Assembly: GCF_030272615.1 (NCBI RefSeq)
Contig: NC_081414.1
Location: 912,459,009-912,523,008, forward strand
Source: Cryptomeria japonica
Taxonomy: Eukaryota > Streptophyta > Pinopsida > Cupressales > Cupressaceae
Reading direction: 5' to 3'
DNA length: 64,000 nt
Each line of letters begins with the position of its first letter. Within the stretch, counting starts at the first letter, position 1. Positions 23,220 through 32,846 of this stretch are shown here, piece after piece. The notes beneath the pieces are model-generated. The model made no database searches and had not been told where the DNA came from. It worked only from the letters and a program-made list of their open reading frames with translations. The position numbers and the translations under genes are program-made.

Positions 23220-24290
23220 TGACTCCGCCTTACATGAGATACACAAAGGTATTTGTGGTATGCATTCAAGTGGTCCTACTCTCGCCAAGAAAATTTTGAG
23301 AATGGGATATTTCTAGCTGACAATGGAAAGAGAGTCCTATCAATTTGCTAAGAAATGTCCTAAATGTCAAATTCACGGTAACCTCATACATGCACCAACA
23401 CAGGAGCTACAACCATTCACCACATCTTGGTCTTTCTGTCAATGGGGACTTGTTCCGGTAGGAAAGATTCATCCTTCCTCTTCAAATGGGCATAAGTTCA
23501 TTATCACCACCATAGAGTACTTCACCAAGTGGATCGAAGCAGTCCTAATGACCACCATAAATGGAAAACAGATCTCATCATTCATCCTCAACTATCTCAT
23601 TTGCAGATATGGCATTCCCAGTTTCATCATCACATATAACATACGTCCTTTCAAGAATCAAGATGTGTGAGAGCTATGTGAACGATTCAAAATCCAACAT
23701 CGCTTCTCCACACCATGCTACCCATAGGGGAATGGCCAAGCAGAAGCATCAAACAAAATAATCCTGAAAAATCCTCAAGAAAACAGTAAATGATGCTGGC
23801 AAGGATTGGCATGTACAACTCAATCCGACAATTTGGGCCTATAGAATGAGTAGCCGCACACCTACAGTGGCTACACCATATTCATTGGTGTATGGTTCTG
23901 AAAAAATTCTACCTCTTGAGGTAGAAATCTCATCTCTCCGAGTATCTTTGAAGGGCCTCATACCAGATGATGAATATCAAGTAAATAGGTTGCAAGAACT
24001 AGAGCTTCTTGATGAAAAATGACAACATGCCTATGACCATCTCAATGCATATCAACAACGAATGTGCAGAAGCTATAATCACAAAGTCATCCTAAGGGCT
24101 TTCAAAGTTGGTGATCTCATCCTAAAAAAAATCCTAGAAATTAGCAAGATCGAGAAAAGAAGGGTAAGTTTGAACCTAACTAGTTGGGACCCTTTGTCAT
24201 CATATCAGCCCATGGATCAGGAGCATATCAGTTGTCCAATTCAGAAGGGGACGTGCTCGACAAACCAACCAACAACATCCATTTGAAGAA
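23220..24290 (+). pseudogene. integrase of B
   Basis: Zinc-finger remnant (CPKC), then CQWGLVPVGKIHP, EYFTKWIEAV, GIPSFIITYNI, NGQAEASNK and PYSLVYGSE, ending with a C-terminal FKVGDLILKK. The first catalytic Asp (family WG-x-D) and the second (family TDNG) are both lost: WGLVPV and TYNI. The Glu in GQAEASN remains. In-frame stops near 23668, 23726, 23759 and 24020. Strand transfer could not be catalysed by this copy. Confidence 0.85.
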
Positions 24291-25879
24291 TTTCTACACT
24301 TGAGTCGTCCAATGCACGAATCAAGCAAAAAAGAAAAAAAGAAAAAAAATAAAAATAAAAAGAAAAAAAGTATCAAAAATCGTCACTATGATGAAAACCT
24401 GGCAAATAGGCACCTTGTGACACAAAAAATAAAAAAATACAAAAAAATGAAAAACAAATCAAAAGGTGCAATAAAAACAAGTGGTGAAAACTTGGCAACA
24501 GGCGCTATTTATGAGAGAAATCTATTGGTACTCACATCATATCTTTGATCCATCTGGTCTTAGCCCATAACCATCGCTGAACACTTATACATGCGTCATT
24601 ATCCCGGACACACTTAGTGTAGTCACTGTCCTTGATTATCTAAACATTTATTCGTATCATATCCCACCATTTCTTGGTGATCAACGTATATATCCATATT
24701 AATGAGTGTCCATAACCGGGGGCAATATTCATCTCACTTTAGCATTTAGACAACAAACAAGGATCACAACATACTAGGGAAACCATTGTCAAAACTGCTC
24801 ATCAGACTAGAAAATAGGATCATTATCCAACTACAACTTCAACACACACACGATGGATGATTCATTCTGAATTATGATGAGCTTTTGACTATTTGTATCT
24901 TGATTTCTGAATCATTAGATTTCATGAGCTACTCAAGGATGCACTGAGCTAGAGAAGCAATGAAGGAATCTGGTATTTTCTTTGGTTTTCTGTTTGTGAG
25001 GTGATCGTTCGTATGGTGCAAATTTGTCTCGAGACATGATTGGAAACATATCATTGAAGACATTTTCCATTTTGCACATAAAAATGGCTAACTCTTGTCT
25101 ATTTTACGCAAGCAACACTTATGTCATCTTGGTTCAATTATACCTCGACGCTTGTGTCATCTTGCAATATCAAAAATCCATGTAAGCTATAATCAGGTCA
25201 TTATGGTTCAATTATACCATGATGCTTGTATTAACTTTCAACATATCAAAAAGCTCAATGATGACAAAAAGAGCACAAACAAGTGACTAAACAGGAATGA
25301 CAACGACATAATTAAAGTGATAATTTAGTTGCATACACTTACAACAGCTTCCATATCATCTTAAACTTGCATTAAGTTGCATATCATTTTAATCTTTCAT
25401 TAGTATCATTTCATTATAATTATCCTTGTCATGTCATTCTTACATTATTGTATCATACATCTCATTTTCAAGATACATATAAAATCATTATCATTTACAT
25501 CTCATTTTCAAGATACATCTCACAATCATAAACATTCAAATAACATTCCATCTTGTATCAAAGTAAACACAACAATGCATATCACCAACACTTATTCATC
25601 ATGAACCATGCATTCACATCATCATATAAATCAACATTAAGAGATCAAGAGCATCATTATTATATAAACATTTAATCATCCTCATAGTATCATCATATCA
25701 AAACATAATGCACATCATAACTCATATCATCATTAGTAACACATCACATGTGGATCAGAGAAAATCAATGCCATATATCATATATCTCAAAACTGTCAAA
25801 ATTTACAAGGGATATCATGTCTATCAATACAACAAAGTGATCAATACAACATGATAAATCTCCCAGGTATGACTATCTC
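24291..25879 (+). other. A-rich and CAT-rich spacer after pol in B
   Basis: 24318-24470 is A-rich (AAAAAG/AAAAAT runs). Two partial copies of a GAAAACCTGGCAA-type segment lie near 24393 and 24485. 25330-25760 is rich in CATATCAT and CATCTCATTTTCAAGATACA, the latter twice (about 25457 and 25499). No gene seen. Confidence 0.6.
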
Positions 25880-28800
25880 CTGAGGCAAATGTCCCAGCTC
25901 CCGGATCTCCACCAAATGGATCACATCAGGCAAGCCCTGTAACACCTCTGCTCTCGGTCCTCGTATGAATACGTCCGGATCGCGCAGACACCACTGCAGT
26001 ATAACTAGGAGCTCTATGATCTCAAGGGACCATATCCTCGTACAAATGCCTATAATAATCGGCCTCCTTGGTCAAGTACTATATCTCTCTTAGTGTGTCC
26101 CGGAGTGGGGCATCGGTCATGGCTCTCTCTAACCTATCAGCAAGGGCCTCTGCTCAGCCCTGACGCTCTACTGTTGGATCCCTCTTTGCCTACAACTGCG
26201 TAATCTGTCGTTGTTGCGCTAACACCTGTGCCTGCAGCTCCTGCACCGAGACCTATAGCGATCTAATATGAGAATCCTTCTAGTAGGTGGGCACCCTGAT
26301 TTGAATGGGTACTTGTTTCATAGTCCTACCTACACCTTTCCTTGTCTGAGGCGCTGGTGGAGGTAGAACGTCATATCTCCTCCTCTGGGTAGGTCGCCTA
26401 TCATCCTCTATCCCTCCCACATCAACTAACACCGCACCTATCCTACCACCCCCACCTACACGAAGAACGAGACCACCTCCACCTCTTCCATCTCCACCAC
26501 CCCCTCCACCTCTACCTCCACCACCACCTCCACCTCCATCTCCTCCCTCCTCTCCCTCATCCTCCTCTCTTTGTCTAGGACCCCCTCGCATTTGTGGCTA
26601 CTCCTCCTCATCATCGTAAAAATATGGCAACAGCTCTACCGGATCCGATATGCATGCCACTACATGTGCCACGAAGTAGGTTGAGAACTCCTTTGTCATC
26701 CCAACATCCACTACCCTGACCCCATAATCCCAAATCTGTCCCGCCAAGGTCATGTACTCATCCAAATTTTCTCCACTATCTAGGGTAGGCCCCCACTCTA
26801 GCACATCCTTTCACCGAAGAGCATACAAATAGGTTCCCTCTAGTATCCCCTATTGTCTACGATACTGCCAATGAACGCAGTTGTGCAAAAATCACTCAAT
26901 GATAAAGGGCGTCTGCCCAATCAGGTACCTCAACATACATACATAGGGAATATCTAGCCCATCCTTTGCCCACACCTCACAATCCATATATGGTCTCCAG
27001 ATGACTGTATCAATGTCATCAAACACCCTCCACCAGTGCTCTAGATTGACCAGCTTACGGTGGACAACTACACCTGTATACCCATATGCATATGCCAGCC
27101 AATTGGCCTATCCCAGTCTGCAAGCGATCTCAACACTGGTATATGCTCCCAGGCCCACACTTGTAATAATGTCACCCCAGATGATAGACTAGTGTATCCC
27201 AGATATACTACCTAGTGGAGCTCTCTGTATAGGTGGGCCAACATGCCAGACCCCCATGTAAAGTTGTGTCCCTGTGTCACCATATCCTCTAGAACCAATC
27301 CCCTTCCAACAGCTATTCCCTTTGACCTACAATCGAGACACATGAAACCACCAATGAAACTTGCTAATACTGATGGCAACGGAGTGTACCCCAAATCCAA
27401 AAACTCCTACCATGGGATCTCATAGCTGTTAGATAGCAGAAGACAACTGAGAGGGGGGGGGGTGAATTAGTTGTCAAAGATTACCAGAACATTGAGCAAT
27501 TAAAACTTTAATACCGAAACCCAAAACATTAATATTGAAATGCTTAAACAAAATACCGAAATAGCAGTTAAACCAATTAAGCATAAACAATAATCAAAGA
27601 ATAAATACCATCCACATGACACCAAGATTTATATGTGGAAAACCCGGTAAAGGGAAAAACCACGGTGGGAAGCCTACCCACAACCAGATAATACTTCTAT
27701 AGTAAGTATGTGAATTAAAATTGAGGGGCCTGCACTTGCAGGAAGGCCAACAGCCTAGAGCGCATTACTCATCACAAAAGGAGTTTCACTGACTACATAG
27801 AAATCCAGACTACAATCCGGAAGAGGGAATGAACTACAAAGATATCATCTCCTATGCCTGAGTATAGTTCTAGTTAAGCTCAATACTAGAGGACTAAATC
27901 CTCTTACATAAACCCAATTTGATCTCTAATGATCGACCAAATCCTCTGCCTGAATGATATTACATTATTCGCACATTACATATCCATATCCCATACCATG
28001 ACCATATATACTATAATGAGATCTTACATCATATATATACAAACCCTCGACCATAAATAATCAAGGCAGTCACCAGACAATAAACCAATTACATAATTAC
28101 AAAACATGTCAGCTTTAGACCAAACACATAATATCCAACACATAAGACATCTCAGAAACAGATCGAGAGGTCCAATCCACATGTTACATTAAGTCGATCC
28201 ATAACCTAGATCAACCGAGAACCAATATAGGTCCATATGCTACAACAATGATCTCCATTGACCAAGTCTCGAACATGATAACCAACAACATCTTGAATCC
28301 ATACCAAAAGCTGCACCAACACCACTTATGCATATCATCAAAGATCTTCATCAAAGCTCTGCCAATGAAACCCTTGCTAGAACCACAAGCCAAGATTCCA
28401 AGAAAACAGGATAACATCCGATCACCAGACCAAAACCAACTTACTGAATATGAACATGAGTATCATGAATAAGCCAATTCCATTACCAAACCATACTGGA
28501 GCATACCAGATCATGCCAGATCCAATCCAACCAGAAACCATATATTCTACTGGGACCAGAAGGGTGTTGGTAAAGCATCCCAAACAACTAGTGTTGACAT
28601 CAATGACAAAACATCAATGCATCACATAATCAATTCCTCCAAATGGCCAATAGTAGCCACAAATGTGATCATCCTAAAAGATACGACGGAGAGCCTCTGT
28701 GTCATCCTCCTCAGTCTACTCATAGGGTAGCAAAGCCCCAACCATAGGAATCTGTAGAATCTGATAGCGGTCCTCTGGTGTAACTGTCATCTCACTGATC

Positions 28801-29003
28801 GCCAAATGAAAGCTGTTCATATCGTTGTGCCATCTCTCTGCCAATGTTGTCAGTAACCCTCGATTAATGATATATCGAGGCATGTCTAGTAAAGATGATA
28901 ACCCACATCTCTCAATCACATCTATGTTAGTCTGTGACAAGCGCATGATAAGTGTTCATGGCTTTGAGAATCGCTCCCGAGACTGTAGTACACCAAGCTT
29001 TGC
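25880..29003 (-). pseudogene. antisense PMD gene of B, interrupted by a solo LTR
   Basis: Read from right to left: LSQTNIDVIERCGL, NRGLLTTLAERWHND, FHLAISEMTVTPED and ILQIPMVGALLPYE form the PMD N-terminal half (28946-28716). The solo LTR at 27427-28651 follows. Then TPLPSVLASFIGGFMCLDCR, a GSGMLAHLYRE stretch, a WRPYMD segment and an acidic PYFYDDEEE end (26598). A glycine run (about 26470-26560, GGN repeats) and a helical tail with VQELQAQVLAQQRQITQL come next. Several stops are present. It runs opposite to B's gag-pol, parallels the A2 gene, and probably begins at a short upstream exon at 30370-30447. Confidence 0.85.
27427..28651 (-). repeat. copia solo LTR inside the B PMD gene
   Basis: 1225 bp with a TGTTAG left border and a right border whose complement reads TATTGGCC, probably a mutated TGTTGGCC. 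Flanks are ATAGC (27422-27426) and GTAGC (28652-28656), a 5-bp duplication with one difference. Joining the flanks brings the two PMD halves into register. It carries the CACGGTGGGAAGCC block also present in the copia LTR at 8137-9212. No internal sequence remains, so it is a recombination product. Confidence 0.8.
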
Positions 29004-29164
29004 TTGCAAATCAACACATATCCATCATCAGTTCTCGATTCAATCAAATCTATCAACAATAAAAACAAATCAACTTGAAAACACAAAGCATATCAAAAAC
29101 ACATCAGAAACATATCTGTATCAATCAATGCATCATATCAAGACTCATAACGAAATTAGAAACA

Positions 29165-29800
29165 TAATTAAATCGGACTAATATCAAAATTAGATCCATA
29201 ACAAAATCACACCCATATCAAAATCAAGCCCATAACGAAAATGGACCCATAATGAAATCAAGACCCATATCAAAATCAAATCCATATCGAAATCAAAATC
29301 CATAACAAAATCGGACCCATAACGAAATCAATACCCATATCGAAATCAAATCCATATCAAAATTAGACCTACATCAAAATCAGACCCATATCGAAATCAA
29401 ATCCATAACGAAATCAAACCCATAATGAAATTCGACCCATATCGATATCAAACCTAAATCAAAATCAGACCCATATCAAAATCAAATCCATATCGAAATC
29501 AAAATTCATAATGAAAACAAGACCCATATCAAAATCAAGAGCCATATCGAAATCAAGACCCATATCAAACTCCAGACTCATACCGACTCAAAAACCCATA
29601 TCGACTCAAATCACCTCAAGGACCCATTATGAAATCAGATTCATATCGACAACTTGACTCATATCTAAAAGTGACTCATATCGAAACAAGATCCATATCG
29701 ACCACAGACTCGTATCGTAATCCAACAGCATATCAGAATCATACATCATCACAAAAATGGACTCACATCGGATCACGAACCATATCAGACAATCGACGAA
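29165..29800. repeat. 16-18 bp tandem repeat, CCCATATCGAAATCAA type
   Basis: More than 30 degenerate units alternating ACCCATATCAAAATCAA and TCCATAACGAAATCA forms, 16-18 bp each, with CG/CA and AC/TC transitions. It lies between the PMD exon and the TAGCGC array of B, within the proposed intron. Not found in A2. Confidence 0.85.
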
Positions 29801-29884
29801 CCCATATCGACATCTACGCAACCTATCCAATCCATTTGACTCATGACCCATTTTTCACGACGCCTTTTTTCCAAATTTTTACCC

Positions 29885-30290
29885 TACACGCTAAATCAAG
29901 GATCCAAATCTCTAAGCTGCCACATATGCGCTAAACGTTTCCACGTATGCGCTATAAAACATACCTTATGTGCCATCTTGTTATCACACGCTAATTGCCA
30001 TACCTTTTGCGCTACCCTATTTTCCCAATGCGCTAAATTTACTCTATGCGCTAACTATCATACCATTTGCGCTACCCTGTTTTCCCAACGCGCTAAAGCT
30101 ATCCTACGCACTAATTGGCATACACTTTGTGCTGCTATACAAACCCTATGTGCTAGAACTACCCTACGCGCTAACCTACCCCCCGACCAGACTACTATTT
30201 GACACTCAGATGCTAAACCTAACTAGGGTTTTCTATGTGCTAAAACTCCTATCGTATGCGGTAAACAACCTACCTTGCATGCTAAACTGG
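29885..30290 (-). repeat. TAGCGCAT array upstream of the B PMD gene
   Basis: On the plus strand ATGCGCTAA, i.e. TTAGCGCAT on the minus strand. CTA positions 29952, 29973, 29991, 30012, 30033, 30051, 30072, 30093, 30111, 30132, 30153, 30171 give steps 21-18-21-21-18-21-21-18-21-21-18, a 60-bp higher-order unit. Further copies at 29891, 29931, 30213, 30240, 30261 and 30282. Opposite in orientation to the two arrays in the B leader. Confidence 0.9.
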
Positions 30291-30369
30291 CAAATTCCGA
30301 CCCAAAATTGAAAAACATGACAAAAATCAATAAAATTAATAAAACAAAATAGGGATTTTGGCCACTTAC

Positions 30370-30447
30370 TGGTGGGCCATATGCAGTGGGTCTCCGGTAT
30401 CGCCTGACACGCTCAAATCGGTGCGACGAGTATGGAATCGACATCAT
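30370..30447 (-). CDS. conserved first exon of B antisense PMD gene
   Basis: The ATG at 30447 opens 26 codons: MMSIPYSSHRFERVRRYRR followed by PTAYGPP. It ends exactly at a consensus donor, CCACCA then GTAAGT, leaving phase 0. A phase-0 acceptor (GCAAGCAAAG) precedes the PMD frame near 29003, giving a ~1.37 kb intron that holds the tandem repeats. The homologous A2 peptide (10926-11004) supports coding. No transcript evidence is available here. Confidence 0.58.
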
Positions 30448-30730
30448 GGTCAAAGCTCCAAATGTCACAATCACAAGTAGACAAGTATGCAAATGATTTT
30501 TCAAAATCACTTTTTACCTTTTAATAAGGTAAATCAAAGGGTTAATAAGTGGGGCATGTATTTTACTCCCACTTTTTCATTATTAACCTTTCAACATCAT
30601 TTTTTGGGGAGATGAATCAATAATGTGCATCCAACGCAATCAATATTCTCATATCGTAATTAATTCAAAAATGATCATAAACTTGACAACTTTTCACTAA
30701 ATCCTTGATTCATCTCCTGAGGGGGCATCA

Positions 30731-30990
30731 TCTGTTGCCAATAGGAAGGAATTGATTATGTGTTGCATTGATGTTTTGTTATTGATGTCAACACTAGCTA
30801 TTATGACTGGTTACCGACAGACAGATTTTGGTTACCGGTAGAAGAACTAGTGTTACCGGCAGAAGGGACTATCAGTTGGATACTACCGACATGTTTGGAT
30901 CAATGGAATATGTTTGGTTTGATGTTTCTGGAGTATGTTTTGGTCAGTTGGTATTGACATCATATCGACAACTTTGGCACACAACATCAT
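30731..30990 (+). repeat. fragment of a copia LTR, 5' end
   Basis: TGTTGCCAATAGG, then GAATTGATTATGTGTTGCAT and a GTCAACACTAG block match the start of the solo LTR at 28651, in opposite orientation. It continues with several ACCGGT/ACCGGC motifs and then loses similarity. Next to it, a ~39 bp unit (GACATCATATCGACAACTTT...) is repeated at about 30957 and 31017. Confidence 0.6.
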
Positions 30991-31115
30991 ATCGTTCATC
31001 AAATCTACATCTTGGACATCACATCGACAACTTTGGGACACAACATCATATCGATCAAATTTTGGCGGCATATCCAACAATTTTCTTTGAATCAACATGT
31101 GCACACATGTCACTT

Positions 31116-31130
31116 TAAAGAGGGGAAAAA
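31116..31130 (+). other. polypurine tract of B
   Basis: AAAGAGGGGAAAAA immediately before TGTAGACG, the 3' LTR start. Confidence 0.85.
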
Positions 31131-32590
31131 TGTAGACGTATAAATATGACCACCTTCCTAAAATAAATATTTAATATTTATTTTAACCCTATACCCCTAT
31201 TAATTAAATTCTATTTAATTAATTTCTTTATTTTCATCTATTTGATTAAATAAATTATTCAATTTATTTAATTAAATTCACATAAACCTTTTATAGCCTT
31301 TAATTAAATAAATCACTTTATTTAATTAATTCCCCTTTCCTCCTTTCAATTAAATTTACGTTTAATTAAATTGATCCTTGCAAATAAATAAATCTAATTT
31401 ATTTATTAAATCAACCCACTTGTATTTATGCAAGTTGCATCTATTTTAGTTGAAATAAAGTAATTTTATTTTAATTAAAATCCTTTTCCCTCATCCACTT
31501 GCATTTTCCTACATCTCCCACTTGCATCCTAAACCCCTTCTAGATTCTTCTAATCACTTCCAATTTAGCCTAATTCATCTCCTAATTATTGTCACATTCC
31601 TAAGTAAAGAGAAGTCACTTCTCAAAACCTCCAAAGTCTTCAATAATCATTAAAGGTCACGTGTCTTCAAATGGTTAACCTCTGAAGTCTTCCAAACCAT
31701 TAAAGACTCTTACATAACCATTTATAGTTAACTCACATTTGACCTTTGGTTAGAACTTTCCTCTAACTTAACCATCCTTTTGACTCAAGGATCTCATCAA
31801 GCACTTATGGCTTTGACAATAGTTATCCATTTAACCCTTGCACAAGAATTTATCCCTTGGGTAAAAGATTTATCCATTGGATAACCCTAACCTAACATTA
31901 ACCCTTACCTCCTAAGGTAACCCTCATGTCTTCTCAGGCATTTAATTCTCCTTACATCTCCTCTCAAGCAACCTCTTGTTGACAATTGTCACCATTTCAT
32001 TGGTGAGAATTGTAAACATGGATTGATTAACTTTCAATCCTAGCCCTTGTGAAGATTATTCAATCTTAACCATCCATTGCCCTATTTTCCCTATAAATAG
32101 AGCCCTCATTCTTTATTTTTCATATCTCCAAGTTTTTATGCATCTACATTATAGCCTAATTTACTAATCATTTTAGCCTCTCTTTGTTAAAACATCCTCA
32201 TAGCATTTAAAAGCATTTTCCATATCATAGAATATTCATGCTAGGCTAGTATATCATGTTAGGATAATTTGTTAATCTTTTATCATATAGAATTATCTTC
32301 ATCTTAACTTAATCATCATAGTTTTAACACATCATATAGATCTTAGAATGCATTCATGCATGTAGATCAAATATCACTCGTTCTTGGAGTTGTCATTCCT
32401 AAGTCATTTGCTCAATAATCTAAGAGCAAAACATTGGCTTTAGGGATCCTGTGAGATAGAGAACAATGGGACACCCCTTGGGAAGTTAAACTAGTTCAAT
32501 TAGTTTATATACTTGCACCAAGAGTCTCATTGGTATGTGGGTCTATTGATCTCAATTTATTTGTTTTGGTCACCTCATTTTCCCATTACA
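31131..32590 (+). repeat. 3' LTR of element B
   Basis: 1460 bp, TGTAGACGTATAAATATGAC to CCCATTACA. TATA box 32092-32099. Collinear with the 5' fragment 12857-13870 from 31567 on. U3 shares the AATTAAAT-rich composition and the GTCACTTCTCAAA stretch with the A-family LTRs, so A and B are related families. Confidence 0.9.
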
Positions 32591-32846
32591 AAAATGCATT
32601 TGCCCAAAACATCACCATAACACAACATACATGATAAATGAAAGTTTTGAGATCTAATTTATGAAAGGGAATCAACTTGGAAATCTGAAGAATGCAATAT
32701 GTCCATGTATTGTGAATGAAAAGAAGTAACATGAAGTGAAAGAAGCCATTATCTAACACGTGATTATAATAAATGTACGTAAAATATAATGTAATCTAAT
32801 CTGAAATAGAAAATAAATCAAATACATTAATTGCCATGATGAATAT
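32591..32846. other. AT-rich flank between B and LINE 1
   Basis: No ORF or repeat recognised. Probably part of the D leader. Its last 11 bases (ATGATGAATAT, 32836-32846) repeat at 35572-35582. Confidence 0.4.

Larger units (their letters stand above)
12857..32590 (+). mobile_element. Ty3/gypsy element B, ~19.7 kb visible, Tat-like with antisense PMD gene
   Basis: Order: 5' LTR fragment, tRNA-Lys-like PBS, leader with two 21-bp arrays, pre-gag, gag, protease, RT, RNase H, second RNase H, integrase, A-rich spacer, antisense PMD gene with its own array and short first exon, polypurine tract and 3' LTR. The second RNase H after the normal one and the pre-gag ORF place it in the Tat branch (Ogre/Retand/TatIV) by established family traits. 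Every pol ORF carries stops or lost catalytic residues. A copia solo LTR (27427-28651) interrupts the antisense gene. LTRs at the two ends are clearly diverged, so the insertion is old. Confidence 0.88.

Noticed and set aside
26280-26591. Glycine-rich protein gene
   Set aside because: The frame is the C-terminal low-complexity part of the B antisense PMD gene, not a separate gene.
29843-30311. Cysteine/histidine-rich plus-strand repeat proteins over the antisense array
   Set aside because: Probably a by-product of the ATGCGCTAA array; two frames are open at once. Frame preservation is noted only as a lower-interest finding.
30731-31115. Complete second copia solo LTR in B
   Set aside because: Only the first ~250 bp match the LTR at 27427-28651; no 3' border and no target duplication, so it is listed as a fragment.
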